64,000 bases of DNA from Streptomyces sp. NBC_01431 (GCF_036231355.1 NZ_CP109496.1:4774001-4838000); one strand, 5' to 3'; counted from the stretch's first letter, positions 16,933-25,988 are shown. The notes: generated from the sequence alone by a model not told the origin. Made by a program: numbers and translations.

Positions 16933-17766
16933 TCACGGCAGTTCGATGCCCAGCTCCCACCCGTCGTGTGCCCGCGCGCACAGGCAGTCGCGGTCCTCGG
17001 CCGTCGGGAGGGCCGCGACCGCGTCGAACAGGACCTCGCGCAGGCGCGCCACGTTCTCGCCGAAGACCCTGAGGACCTCCGCGTGTGAGACGCCCTCGCC
17101 GCTCTCGGCACCCGCGTCCAGGTCGGTCACCAGGGACAACGAGGTGTAGCAGACCCCCAGTTCCCGGGCGAGGACGGCCTCGGGGTGCCCGGTCATGCCG
17201 ACCACCGACCAGCCCATCGCCGCGTGCCACTGCGATTCGGCGCGGGTCGAGAAGCGGGGGCCCTCGATGACGACCATCGTGCCGCCGTCCACGGCGTCCC
17301 AGCCGCGCCCCGCCGCCGCGCTCAGCGCCGCCTTGCGGCCATCGGGGCAGTACGGGTCGGCGAATGTGGTGTGCACGACGTTGGGGACCGAGCCGTCGGG
17401 CAGCGGCAGCCCGTCGAAGAAGGTCTGGGTGCGCGCCTTCGTACGGTCGACCAACTGGTCCGGTACGAGCAGAGTGCCCGGCCCGTACTCCTGGCGCAGG
17501 CCGCCCACCGCGCACGGTCCGAGGACCTGGCGCGCGCCGACCGAGCGCAGCGCCCAGAGGTTGGCGCGGTAGTTGATGCGGTGCGGCGGCAAGTGGTGGC
17601 CGCGGCCGTGGCGGGGGAGGAAGGCCACCCGGCGGCCGGCGATCTCGCCGAGGAAGAGTGAGTCGCTGGGGGCGCCATAGGGAGTGTCCACCTGGACCTC
17701 GGTGACGTCCTCCAGGAACGAGTAGAAGCCCGAGCCGCCGATGACGCCGATCTCTGCGTTAGCCAT
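16933..17766 (-). CDS. mtnP: S-methyl-5'-thioadenosine phosphorylase
   Basis: The enzyme cleaves methylthioadenosine, a by-product of polyamine and other SAM-dependent reactions, to adenine and 5-methylthioribose 1-phosphate. The 277-residue protein starts EIGVIGGSGFYSFL (phosphate-binding GGSG), has LPRHGRGHHLPPHRINYRAN, VVIEGPRFSTRAESQW and MTGHPEAVLARELGVCY, all characteristic of the PNP/MTAP family. ATG at 17766 is preferred; a GTG nine bases upstream is possible. No good Shine-Dalgarno is visible. A strong hairpin separates it from the FmdB gene. Confidence 0.9.
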   Translation of the reverse strand: MANAEIGVIGGSGFYSFLEDVTEVQVDTPYGAPSDSLFLGEIAGRRVAFLPRHGRGHHLPPHRINYRANLWALRSVGARQVLGPCAVGGLRQEYGPGTLLVPDQLVDRTKARTQTFFDGLPLPDGSVPNVVHTTFADPYCPDGRKAALSAAAGRGWDAVDGGTMVVIEGPRFSTRAESQWHAAMGWSVVGMTGHPEAVLARELGVCYTSLSLVTDLDAGAESGEGVSHAEVLRVFGENVARLREVLFDAVAALPTAEDRDCLCARAHDGWELGIELP

Positions 17767-17796
17767 GCCGGTCACATTAACTGGGGCCTCACATGC

Positions 17797-17830
17797 CAGA
17801 ACCCCCGCCGTCGTGACGGCGGGGGTTCTG
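17797..17830. terminator. 16-bp near-perfect hairpin terminator
   Basis: CAGAACCCCCGCCGTC (17797-17812), loop GT, then GACGGCGGGGGTTCTG (17815-17830) is a perfect 16-bp palindrome 12 bp past the FmdB stop. It can act on the minus-strand FmdB transcript. Confidence 0.75.
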
Positions 17831-17842
17831 TGCGGCTTGGGG

Positions 17843-18148
17843 TCAGGCGGCCGGGCTCGCGCTGGACGAGGCCGAGCCGGAGCTCGACGAAGAGGCGGCC
17901 GGCTTCGAGTCCGAACTCGACGAACTGGACGACTTCGCCGCCGACGACGCGGGCGAGCTGCTGGACGACGCGCCGCGACTGTCGTTGCGGTAGAAGCCGG
18001 ATCCCTTGAAGACGATGCCGACCGCCGAGAACACCTTCTTCAGGCGTCCGTCGCAGTTCGGGCATACGGTCAGGGCGTCATCGGTGAACTTCTGCACCGC
18101 CTCGAGGCCCTCGCCGCACTCGGTGCACTGGTACTGGTAGGTCGGCAC
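17843..18148 (-). CDS. FmdB/Ruc-like zinc-ribbon protein with disordered Ser/Ala tail
   Basis: The 101-residue protein has the FmdB-type zinc ribbon CTECGEG (Cys8, Cys11) and CPNCDG (Cys29, Cys32), the conserved VGIVFKGSGFYRND around 48-59, and a low-complexity Ser/Ala/Lys tail (about 60-101). Mycobacterium tuberculosis Rv0991c (Ruc), a redox-regulated chaperone, has the same layout of four cysteines and an unstructured C-terminus. I infer a holdase role under oxidative and heat stress. GGAGGAAG lies before the GTG at 18148, and a CIRCE element overlaps that ribosome binding site, so HrcA repression is expected. Confidence 0.82.
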   Translation of the reverse strand: MPTYQYQCTECGEGLEAVQKFTDDALTVCPNCDGRLKKVFSAVGIVFKGSGFYRNDSRGASSSSSPASSAAKSSSSSSSDSKPAASSSSSGSASSSASPAA

Positions 18149-18159
18149 TTGTCTTCCTC

Positions 18160-18186
18160 CTGGCACTCTCACTCGATGAGTGCTAA
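18160..18186 (-). promoter_or_regulatory. CIRCE element (HrcA operator) before the FmdB/Ruc-like gene
   Basis: On the minus strand the sequence reads TTAGCACTC-N9-GAGTGCCAG, against the CIRCE consensus TTAGCACTC-N9-GAGTGCTAA: 16 of 18 arm bases match and the 9-bp spacer is exact. It lies 12 bp before the GTG and touches the GGAGG ribosome binding site. HrcA is the known CIRCE-binding heat-shock repressor. Confidence 0.8.
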
Positions 18187-18216
18187 CGACGGTCCATAGT
18201 GACGTATTCCCGGGAA

Positions 18217-19488
18217 TCAGTCCACCGTGACGGGGACACGGTGACCCACGCCACGCGCCACGGTACGTGCCTGGGCGCGCGGAGCGAGCCGCGAGCGCAG
18301 TGCGAGCAGCGTGACCAGGGCCAGCGCCGTGCCCCCCAGCGGCACCAGGAATCCGGCGGTCGAACCGTGGGCGTCGGTCAGGCGACCGGCCACCGTGACG
18401 GCGGCGGCCTGGCCCAGCGCGACCGCGCCCGTCAGCCAGGTGAACGCCTCGGTACGCGAGGTGGCCGGGACCAGCGTCTCGACCAGCGTGTAGCCGCTGA
18501 TCAGGGCGGGCGCGATGCACAGGCCGACGATCAGGCCGAGGCCGCCGAGCAGCAGGGCGGAGTGCGCCGCCCACAGTCCGGAGGCCGCCAGGGTCAGCGC
18601 CGCGTATCCGGCGATCAGCCGGGTGCGGGGCGCGGACTTCCAGGCGACGGCGCCGCAGACGATGCCCGCCAGCATGTTTCCGGCGGCGAAGATGCCGTAG
18701 AGGACGCCGTTGATGCCGGGGTTGCCGATCTCTTCAGCGAACGCGGTGAGCGAAACCTGCATGCCGCCGAAGACCGCACCGATGCCGAGGAAGGCCATCG
18801 CCAGGACGCGTACGCCCGGGATGGACAGCGCGGAGGTGTGCTCGGCCTGCTCGTGCTCGGCGGCGCTGCGCACCGGGGGCTGGGTGGTGCGCCGGGCGGC
18901 GAACAGCAGGCCGCCGACGAGGGTCAGCGACGCCTCGGCGATCAGTCCGGCCGCCGGGTGCACGCTCGTGCACAGGGCGGTCGCGAGGACCGGGCCGATG
19001 ACGAAGGTGAACTCGTCGGTCACCGACTCGAAGGCCGCGGCGGTCGCCATCAGGGGCGAGCCGTCGAGCTTGTTCGCCCAGCGGGCCCGCACCATGGGGC
19101 CGACCTGCGGCACCGAGGCGCCGGTGGGCACGGCCGCGATGAACAGCGCCCACAGGGGGGCGCCGGCCAGGGCCAGGGCGGTCAGCACGGACACGGAGGC
19201 CGCGTGGACAAGGACGCCGGGCACCAGGACCGCGCGCTGCCCGAAGCGGTCCGCGAGCTTGCCGCTCTGCGGGGCGAACAGGGCCATGGACACGCCGGTG
19301 AAGGCGGCAACGGCGCCGGCGCCGCCGTAGGAGCCGGTGGTGTGCTGGACGAGCAGCAGGATGCCGATGGTGAGCATCGCGAAGGGCTGCCGGGCCGCGA
19401 AGCCGGGCAGGAGGAAGGACAGTGCGCCAGGTGTGCGCAGAAGCTGCCCGTAACCGGGCCGCTTGTCAGAAGTGACCGTGGATGCCAC
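18217..19488 (-). CDS. MFS transporter
   Basis: This 423-residue protein has about twelve hydrophobic segments and the loop 2-3 motif GKLADRFGQRAVLVPG of major facilitator exporters. Other features are ALFAPQSGKLADRFGQ, LDGSPLMATAAAFESVTDEF and TSRTEAFTWLTGA, a group common in streptomycetes near MarR or stress genes. It likely exports a small molecule. The GTG at 19488 lies just after AAGGGG; an upstream ATG at 19530 is also in frame. A 12-bp-arm inverted repeat about 200 bp upstream may control it. Substrate unknown. Confidence 0.82.
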   Translation of the reverse strand: MASTVTSDKRPGYGQLLRTPGALSFLLPGFAARQPFAMLTIGILLLVQHTTGSYGGAGAVAAFTGVSMALFAPQSGKLADRFGQRAVLVPGVLVHAASVSVLTALALAGAPLWALFIAAVPTGASVPQVGPMVRARWANKLDGSPLMATAAAFESVTDEFTFVIGPVLATALCTSVHPAAGLIAEASLTLVGGLLFAARRTTQPPVRSAAEHEQAEHTSALSIPGVRVLAMAFLGIGAVFGGMQVSLTAFAEEIGNPGINGVLYGIFAAGNMLAGIVCGAVAWKSAPRTRLIAGYAALTLAASGLWAAHSALLLGGLGLIVGLCIAPALISGYTLVETLVPATSRTEAFTWLTGAVALGQAAAVTVAGRLTDAHGSTAGFLVPLGGTALALVTLLALRSRLAPRAQARTVARGVGHRVPVTVD

Positions 19489-19690
19489 GGCCCCTTGCCT
19501 TTCTGCCGCCTGGTAGCGCGCCCCATGCACGTATTTGTGGGTGCGGGCGTTGCCGAGAGCTGTCCTCTTGCGCGGATCTGCGGTAGATGCCGGGGGCTAC
19601 TGCGGGGAGCTCCCGACCGCCATACGGTCGCGCCAGCTCTGCGTCAGGCAGAGTTGGTCGATCAGTGGTGTGCCTTCATGATACAGAGTT

Positions 19691-19728
19691 TTGGCACCCC
19701 GTGCCTAGGATTCAGTACGGAGTGCCAA
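19691..19728. promoter_or_regulatory. Long inverted repeat TTGGCACCCCGT-N14-ACGGAGTGCCAA
   Basis: The arms at 19691-19702 and 19717-19728 match at 11 of 12 positions. The site lies in the gap between the antiporter stop (19763) and the MFS gene, on the upstream side of the MFS gene. It is an operator candidate; a hairpin terminator for the antiporter transcript is the alternative. Confidence 0.5.
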
Positions 19729-19762
19729 CTTTGGGCCTGTGATTATTCGGTCGTCACGCGGC

Positions 19763-21301
19763 TTAATGGGCTGTTCGTCTGGGCTTAGCATTCTTTGCGG
19801 GGTCGGTCACCACGGTGCCGGTGCCCAGCCAGCCGGCCAGCTTGCCGCCCTGGCCGACCGCGCGCAGCCGCGCCTCGGCCGCGTCCCGTACCGGATCGGT
19901 CGCGACCACCAGGAGCTCGTCGCCGCGCCGCAGCACGGTCGTGGGTCCCGGCACGAAGCTCTTGCCGTCGCGCACCACCAGGGTGACCGCGGCGCCCGGC
20001 GGCATCCTCAGCTCGTGCACCTCGACGCCGTGCATCCTCGACTTCGGCGGGATGGTCACGGACAGCAGATGGCCGCGCAGCCGCTCCAGCGGGGCGGACT
20101 CGACGCCCAGGTCGGCGGCCTCGTCGGCGTCGGAGAGCTGGAGCTTGCGGGCCACCCACGGCAGCGTCGGTCCCTGGACCAGGGTGTAGACGACGACCAG
20201 GATGAAGACGATGTTGAAGACCTTCTTGCTGCCCTCGATCCCGGAGACCATCGGGATCGTGGCGAGGATGATCGGCACGGCGCCGCGCAGGCCCGCCCAC
20301 GACATCAGGGCCTTCTCCTGCCACGGAATCCTGAACGGCAACAGGCTGAGCAGTACTTCGAGCGGCCTGGCCACCATGGTCAGGACGAGGCCGATGATCA
20401 CGGCCGGCCAGAAGTCGGCGGCCAGGTTGTGCGGGGTGACCAGCAGGCCCAGCAGGACGAACATGCCGATCTGGGCGATCCAGCCGAGCCCGTCGGCGAA
20501 ACCGCGGGTGGCCGGCCAGTGGGGGAGCTTGGCGTTGCCGAGCACCATGGAGGCCAGGTACACGGCGAGGAAGCCGGAGCCGTGGGCCAACGCGCCGGCG
20601 GCGTACGCGCTCACGGCGATCGCCATGACGGCGATCGGGTAGAGGCCGGAGGCGGGTAGCGCCACATGGCGCAGTCCGTACGATCCGAGCCAGCCCACCG
20701 CGAGGCCGATCGAGGCGCCGATGGCCAGCTCCAGGGCTATCTTCCCGACGAGCAGGTACCAGGAGTCGACCGGTCCGGGCGTGGAGAAGGCGACGACCAG
20801 GATGACCACGGGGGCGTCGTTGAAGCCGGACTCGGCCTCCAGGACGCCGGTTATGCGCGAGGGCAGCGGCACCTTGCGCAGGACGGAGAAGACGGCCGCG
20901 GCATCCGTGGAGGACACCACCGCGCCGATGATGAGCGCCTGCCGCCACTCCAGGCCCACCAGATAGTGCGCGCCCGCCGCCGTGACCCCCACGCTCACCG
21001 CGACGCCGACGAGCGACAGCACCACGGCCGCCGGCAACGCCGGTTTGATCTCCTTCCACTTGGTGCCCAGGCCGCCCTCGGCCAGGATCACCACCAGTGC
21101 GGCATAGCCGATCACCTGCGTCAGTTCGGCGTTGTCGAACTTGACGTTGAAGATGCCGTCCTGCCCGATGGCGATCCCGATCCCGAGATACAGGAGCAGG
21201 CTGGGGAGCCCGCTGCGGGAGGAGATGCGCACCGCCGCGACGGCGATGAGCAGGACGAGCGAGCAGATGAGCAGGAGTTCGTTGAGCTGGTGGACAGTCA
21301 G
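19763..21301 (-). CDS. K+/H+ antiporter of the CPA1 family with RCK_C domain (YcgO/CvrA type)
   Basis: The 512-residue protein has about twelve to thirteen membrane helices, including LLLYLGIGIAIGQDG, VVSSTDAAAVFSVLRK and EAESGFNDAPVVILVVAF (the acidic ion site) and SWAGLRGAVPIILATIPM. Residues from about 400 form an RCK_C-like ligand-binding domain (ELRMPPGAAVTLVVRDGKSFVPGPTTVLRRGDELLVVA), found in cation/proton antiporters that respond to nucleotides. GGGGAAGGA ends seven bases before a CTG at 21301, and homologs I recall begin at this Thr-Val-His, so a CTG start is likely; the frame is open to a TTG at 21421. It is divergent from the acylase gene. Confidence 0.85.
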   Translation of the reverse strand: MTVHQLNELLLICSLVLLIAVAAVRISSRSGLPSLLLYLGIGIAIGQDGIFNVKFDNAELTQVIGYAALVVILAEGGLGTKWKEIKPALPAAVVLSLVGVAVSVGVTAAGAHYLVGLEWRQALIIGAVVSSTDAAAVFSVLRKVPLPSRITGVLEAESGFNDAPVVILVVAFSTPGPVDSWYLLVGKIALELAIGASIGLAVGWLGSYGLRHVALPASGLYPIAVMAIAVSAYAAGALAHGSGFLAVYLASMVLGNAKLPHWPATRGFADGLGWIAQIGMFVLLGLLVTPHNLAADFWPAVIIGLVLTMVARPLEVLLSLLPFRIPWQEKALMSWAGLRGAVPIILATIPMVSGIEGSKKVFNIVFILVVVYTLVQGPTLPWVARKLQLSDADEAADLGVESAPLERLRGHLLSVTIPPKSRMHGVEVHELRMPPGAAVTLVVRDGKSFVPGPTTVLRRGDELLVVATDPVRDAAEARLRAVGQGGKLAGWLGTGTVVTDPAKNAKPRRTAH

Positions 21302-21586
21302 TGGCCGATCCTTCCCCTCAGACGCCGTTGGGCGCCCCCTGAAAATCGTGCATCCCGGGGCGCCGGGCGCGCATCCGGGGAGCTCCCTCGGGCGCACCTG
21401 GTGAAACGTTCCGCCACCCAAGGTACTTCGTTACCTTACCTAATCTTTGACGCTTTCTTTACGCGAGAGGCCAATTGGTTCGGCGGGCGGGCACGCCAAC
21501 CCAGACACCGCGTCCGGGGCTGTCAGCGGCTGCGCCTATGGTTGCTCCCAGCACTCCTGGACCACCCTGCCCCGCGAAGGACAGCG

Positions 21587-24340
21587 ATGCCCGCCACCAC
21601 AACCGCCCCTTCCGCCGCTACGACGGCCGGCAAGACGAGCAGGAAGAGGGGGCGCCGCCTGAGGCTGTTCGTGCTCGTCCTGGTGCTGGCGCTCGTCGCG
21701 GGTGTCGCCTACGGCGCGTACTGGGGAGTGAGCACCGTGCGTGCGTCCTTCCCACAGACCACCGGCACCATCAAGCTCCCGGGCCTGACCGGTCAGGTCG
21801 AGGTCAAGCGCGACGACTACGGCGTCCCGCAGATCTACGCCGACAGCGACGCGGACCTGTTCATGGCCCAGGGCTACGTCCAGGCGCAGGACCGCTTCTG
21901 GGAGATGGACGTCCGCCGCCACCTGACGTCGGGCCGCCTCTCGGAGATGTTCGGCAGCAGCCAGGTCGACACCGATGCCTTCCTGCGCACGCTGGGCTGG
22001 CGCAAGGTCGCACAGCAGGAGTACGACAGCAAGCTGTCCCCCGCCACGAAGCAGTACCTCCAGGCGTACTCGGCGGGGGTGAACGCGTATCTCAAGGGCA
22101 AGGACGGTAAGGACATCTCCGTCGAGTACGCGGCTCTCGGCTTCACCAACGACTACGCGCCCGAGGCCTGGTCGCCCGTCGACTCGGTGGCCTGGCTCAA
22201 GGCGATGGCCTGGGACCTGCGCGGCAACATGCAGGACGAGATCGACCGCGCGCTGATGACCAGCCGGCTCAGCTCCCAGCAGATCAAGGACCTGTACCCG
22301 GCGTACCCTTCCGCCACCCACCGCCCCATCGTCGACGAGGGCTCGTACAACAAGGCCACCGGGAAGTTCGACCCCCAGCGGCCCGCCGCGGGCGGTGACG
22401 GCGCCTCCGCGACGGCCCAGGGCGCGCTCCAGGGCATGCAGAGCCAGCTCTCCTCGCTCTCCGACACCCTCGACAAGATCCCGGCACTGCTCGGCCCCAG
22501 CGGCAGCGGGATCGGATCCAACTCCTGGGTGGTGTCCGGCAAGTACACGACGACCGGCATGCCACTGCTCGCCAACGACCCGCACCTCGCGCCGATGATG
22601 CCCTCGCTCTGGTACCAGATGGGTCTGCACTGCCGGACCGTCTCCAGCAAGTGCAACTACGACGTCGCGGGCTACACCTTCTCGGGCATGCCCGGCGTGA
22701 TCATCGGTCACAACCAGGACGTCTCCTGGGGCTTCACCAACCTCGGCGCCGACGTGACCGACCTCTACCTGGAGAAGATCTCCGGCTCCAACTACCTCTA
22801 CGACAACCAGGAGAAGCCGCTCGCCACGCGCGAGGAGGTCATCAAGGTGGCCGGCGGGCCGAGCAAGACCATCACGATCCGCGAGACCAACAACGGCCCG
22901 CTGGTCTCCGACCGCGACGACGAGCTGGAGAAGGTCGGCCAGAAGGCGCCCGTGAACACGGCGGCCCCCGACCGCGGCAGCGGCTACGCGGTCTCCCTGA
23001 AGTGGACCGCGCTGGATCCCGGCAAGTCCATGGACGCCGTCCTCGCGCTCGACCGGGCGAGCGACTTCAAGTCGTTCCGGTCCGCCGCCAAGGACTTCGA
23101 CGTCCCTTCGCAGAACCTGATCTACGCCGACACCAAGGGCAACATCGGCTACCAGGCGCCGGGGAAGATCCCGGTGCGCGCGGACGGCGTGGACGGCACG
23201 ATGCCCGCCCCCGGCTGGGACTCCAAGTACACGTGGAAGAAGGGCTACATCCCCTTCGAGGCGCTGCCCTACGAGTACAACCCGTCGCGCGGCTTCATCG
23301 TCACCGCCAACCAGGCCGTGATCGACGACAAGAAGTACCCGTTCCTGATCACCAAGGACTGGGGGTACGGCACCCGTAGCCAGCGGATCAACGACCTCAT
23401 CGAGTCGAAGATCAAGGGCGGCGGAAAGATTTCCACCGAGGACATGCAGAAGATGCAGATGGACAACAGCAGCGAGATCGCCGCGCTGCTGACGCCCGCC
23501 CTGCTCAAGATCGACGTGTCGGATCCCTCCGTCCGCGAGGCCCAGAAGCTCCTCGAAGGCTGGGACTACACCCAGGAGAACGACTCGGCGGCCGCCGCCT
23601 ACTTCAACGCGGTGTGGCGCAACGTCCTGAAGCTGGCGTTCGGCAACAAGCTGCCCAAGGAGCTGCGTCCCAAGGGCGAGTGCCTGTACGTGGCTCCGCC
23701 GGCCGGCACCGGCCCGGTCGACGACCCCAACCAGAAGGTCCAGGAGTGCGGCGAGCGCGACGGCGACTCGACGCAGCCGGACGGCGGCGACCGCTGGTTC
23801 GAGGTCGTCCGCAAGATCTTCAATGACCAGAACAACAGCTGGTGGCAGTCGCCCCAGACCCGTCTGGACAAGGCGACCACCACCCGCGACCAGCTGCTGG
23901 CGCGCGCCATGAAGGACGCCCGCTGGGAGTTGACCGCCAAGCTCGGCAAGGACACCACGACGTGGAGCTGGGGCCGGCTGCACCAGCTGATGCTGAAGAA
24001 CCAGACCCTCGGCAAGGAGGGTCCCGGCTTCCTGCAGTTCATCCTCAACCGCGGCCCGTGGAACCTGGGCGGCGGCGAGGCCGCCGTCAACGCCACCGGC
24101 TGGAACGCGGCGAGCGGTGACTACGGCGTGACCTGGGTGCCGTCGATGCGGATGATCGTCAACCTCAAGGACTTCGACAAGTCCAAGTGGATCAACCTGA
24201 CGGGAGCCTCCGGCCACGCCTACAGCGCGCACTACTCGGACCAGACCGAGAAGTGGGCCAAGGGCCAGCTGCTCGACTGGTCGTTCGGCTCGAAGGCGGT
24301 CGACGGCTCGACCGTGGACACGCTGAAGCTCACGCCGTAG
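21587..24340 (+). CDS. Penicillin acylase family (S45) Ntn-hydrolase, membrane anchored
   Basis: The 917-residue protein starts with a basic region and a hydrophobic helix (about 27-48) that should anchor or export it. The alpha region holds RDDYGVPQIYADSDADLFMAQGYVQAQDRFWEMD, typical of the family. GSNSWVVSG places the self-processing bond at Gly310-Ser311, making Ser311 the nucleophile of the beta chain, followed by GMPLLANDPHL and MPGVIIGHNQDVSWGFTN. The ending RMIVNLKDFDKSKWINLTGASGHAYSAHY also fits. The family hydrolyses amides such as penicillins, acyl-homoserine lactones or cephalosporin side chains; the substrate is not predictable. AAGGA lies six bases before ATG at 21587. Confidence 0.9.
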   Translation: MPATTTAPSAATTAGKTSRKRGRRLRLFVLVLVLALVAGVAYGAYWGVSTVRASFPQTTGTIKLPGLTGQVEVKRDDYGVPQIYADSDADLFMAQGYVQAQDRFWEMDVRRHLTSGRLSEMFGSSQVDTDAFLRTLGWRKVAQQEYDSKLSPATKQYLQAYSAGVNAYLKGKDGKDISVEYAALGFTNDYAPEAWSPVDSVAWLKAMAWDLRGNMQDEIDRALMTSRLSSQQIKDLYPAYPSATHRPIVDEGSYNKATGKFDPQRPAAGGDGASATAQGALQGMQSQLSSLSDTLDKIPALLGPSGSGIGSNSWVVSGKYTTTGMPLLANDPHLAPMMPSLWYQMGLHCRTVSSKCNYDVAGYTFSGMPGVIIGHNQDVSWGFTNLGADVTDLYLEKISGSNYLYDNQEKPLATREEVIKVAGGPSKTITIRETNNGPLVSDRDDELEKVGQKAPVNTAAPDRGSGYAVSLKWTALDPGKSMDAVLALDRASDFKSFRSAAKDFDVPSQNLIYADTKGNIGYQAPGKIPVRADGVDGTMPAPGWDSKYTWKKGYIPFEALPYEYNPSRGFIVTANQAVIDDKKYPFLITKDWGYGTRSQRINDLIESKIKGGGKISTEDMQKMQMDNSSEIAALLTPALLKIDVSDPSVREAQKLLEGWDYTQENDSAAAAYFNAVWRNVLKLAFGNKLPKELRPKGECLYVAPPAGTGPVDDPNQKVQECGERDGDSTQPDGGDRWFEVVRKIFNDQNNSWWQSPQTRLDKATTTRDQLLARAMKDARWELTAKLGKDTTTWSWGRLHQLMLKNQTLGKEGPGFLQFILNRGPWNLGGGEAAVNATGWNAASGDYGVTWVPSMRMIVNLKDFDKSKWINLTGASGHAYSAHYSDQTEKWAKGQLLDWSFGSKAVDGSTVDTLKLTP

Positions 24341-24392
24341 CGCGGAAAGCGGACAAGCCGTCGTACCAAGCGCAAGCAGTGGTACGCGGGCT

Positions 24393-24986
24393 TCACGCGC
24401 CGAAGCGCGTCACCCCGTAGGGGGTGACGGCAGCCTGCACGGGGTGGTCGTGCGGTTCCTCGGGGACCCGCGCGACCACCTCGTTCGCGTAGAGGAGCAC
24501 CACCAGGGCGGGCGCCTTCCCGCAGGCGTCGATGCGGGCGAGCACCCGGTCGTAGGAGCCGCCGCCCCGGCCGAGCCGCATCCCGCGGGCGTCCACGGCG
24601 AGGCCGGGCAGCAGCACGGTGTCCGCGGCGGTCACCGCGTCGGGGCCCAGGCGCGCGCCGTCCGGTTCGAGCAGCCCGCGCCCGGCCGCCACCAGGTGCT
24701 CGGGCCCCTCGTAGGCGGCCCAGTCCAGGTCGTTGTCCGCGAGCAGCACCGGAAGCAGCACCCGTACCCCCCGGCCGCGCAGCGCGTCGATGAGGGCGCG
24801 GGTGTCCGGTTCGCGGCCCACCGAGACGTACGCCGCCACCGTTGTCGCCCGCGCGAGTTCCGGCAGCGCGAGGGCCTGGCCCGCCAGTGCGCGGGCCGAA
24901 GCGCGCAGGTCGTCGTCGCCCAGCCGCCTCCTCGCGTCGAGGAGGCCGCGCCGCAGGAGCGCCTTCTCGGTCGTCTGATCACTCAC
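24393..24986 (-). CDS. 5-formyltetrahydrofolate cyclo-ligase
   Basis: The enzyme converts 5-formyl-THF to 5,10-methenyl-THF with ATP. The 197-residue protein has the family signature GMRLGRGGGSYDRVLAR for ATP and folate binding and an N-terminal KALLRRGLLDARR helix. The GTG at 24986 is preceded by a weak GGTGA; the frame does not extend usefully. It is convergent with the acylase gene and divergent from galU, matching the usual actinobacterial order in which this gene faces galU and glp. Confidence 0.88.
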   Translation of the reverse strand: MSDQTTEKALLRRGLLDARRRLGDDDLRASARALAGQALALPELARATTVAAYVSVGREPDTRALIDALRGRGVRVLLPVLLADNDLDWAAYEGPEHLVAAGRGLLEPDGARLGPDAVTAADTVLLPGLAVDARGMRLGRGGGSYDRVLARIDACGKAPALVVLLYANEVVARVPEEPHDHPVQAAVTPYGVTRFGA

Positions 24987-25066
24987 CGTGTTTCTGTAAT
25001 CCCCTCAAATGCGCGGGTAAGAGAGCGAATTCACCGGAGGATCATCTTGCGCACATACCCAGCGGA

Positions 25067-25072
25067 TAGGGT
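25067..25072 (+). promoter_or_regulatory. TAGGGT box 7 nt before galU: candidate leaderless promoter
   Basis: TAGGGT fits TANNNT and ends seven bases before the galU ATG, with no Shine-Dalgarno sequence between. A TTGC sequence lies about 14-15 bp upstream as a poor -35. Confidence 0.45.
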
Positions 25073-25079
25073 GCCCGGC

Positions 25080-25982
25080 ATGAATCAGTCGCCCCCTCGG
25101 ATCACCAAGGCTGTCATCCCCGCCGCCGGGCTCGGCACCCGGTTCCTTCCGGCCACCAAGGCCACGCCGAAGGAGATGCTGCCGGTGGTGGACAAGCCGG
25201 CCATCCAGTACGTGGTGGAGGAGGCGGTGGCGGCGGGTCTGTCGGACGTGCTCATGGTCACCGGCCGCAACAAGCGTCCCCTGGAGGACCACTTCGACCG
25301 GAACTACGAGCTGGAGTCTGCGCTGACCCGCAAGGGCGACGCCGACCGGCTCGCCAAGGTGCAGGAGTCCAGCGACCTCGCGACGATGCACTACGTACGC
25401 CAGGGAGACCCGCGGGGGCTCGGGCACGCGGTGCTGTGCGCGGCCCCGCACGTCGGCAGCCAGCCGTTCGCGGTGCTCCTCGGCGACGACCTGATCGACG
25501 CCCGCGACCCGTTGCTGTCGCGGATGGTGGACATCCAGGAGCGCCAGGGCGGCAGTGTGGTCGCGCTCCTGGAGGTCGACCCCGAGCAGATCCACCTCTA
25601 TGGCTGCGCGGCCGTCGAAACCACCGCCGAGAGTGATGTCGTCCGCGTCACCGGCCTGGTCGAGAAGCCGGACGCCGCCGAGGCGCCCTCCAACCTCGCG
25701 GTCATCGGCCGCTACGTCCTGGACCCGGCCGTCTTCGACGTGCTGCGCACCACCGAGCCCGGCCGCGGCGGCGAGATCCAGCTCACCGACGCCCTCCAGC
25801 AGCTCGCCGTGGACGAGTCGATCGGCGGCCCGGTGCACGGCGTCGTCTTCAAGGGCCGTCGCTATGACACCGGCGATCGCGGAGACTATCTGCGAGCCAT
25901 TGTCAGACTGGCGTGCGAACGTGAAGACCTGGGCCCGGACTTCAAGACCTGGCTTCGCCGGTACGTCACCGAGGAGATGTAG
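25080..25982 (+). CDS. galU: UTP-glucose-1-phosphate uridylyltransferase
   Basis: GalU makes UDP-glucose for polysaccharides and glycolipids. The 300-residue protein has the nucleotidyltransferase signature AAGLGTRFLPATKATPKEMLPVVDKPAIQYVVEEA at the N-terminus, LLGDDLID, VTGLVEKP and GRRYDTGDRGDYL. The start ATG is set by the TAGGGT box and by family length. The following glp gene begins six bp after the stop, so they form an operon. Conservative neighbours across actinobacteria support the call. Confidence 0.95.
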   Translation: MNQSPPRITKAVIPAAGLGTRFLPATKATPKEMLPVVDKPAIQYVVEEAVAAGLSDVLMVTGRNKRPLEDHFDRNYELESALTRKGDADRLAKVQESSDLATMHYVRQGDPRGLGHAVLCAAPHVGSQPFAVLLGDDLIDARDPLLSRMVDIQERQGGSVVALLEVDPEQIHLYGCAAVETTAESDVVRVTGLVEKPDAAEAPSNLAVIGRYVLDPAVFDVLRTTEPGRGGEIQLTDALQQLAVDESIGGPVHGVVFKGRRYDTGDRGDYLRAIVRLACEREDLGPDFKTWLRRYVTEEM

Positions 25983-25988
25983 GCACCC

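Noticed and set aside
19691..19728. Second CIRCE element
   Set aside because: The half-sites resemble CIRCE but the spacing between the GCAC and GTGC parts is far longer than the required 9 bp.
21428..21450. Iron box (DmdR/IdeR type) between the antiporter and acylase genes
   Set aside because: Only the left half, TTAGGTAAGG on the minus strand, resembles the consensus; the right half does not match and neither gene suggests iron control.
20666..21586. N-terminal extension of the penicillin acylase frame
   Set aside because: It is antisense to the antiporter gene; a signal anchor and AAGGA ribosome binding site are found at the ATG at 21587.
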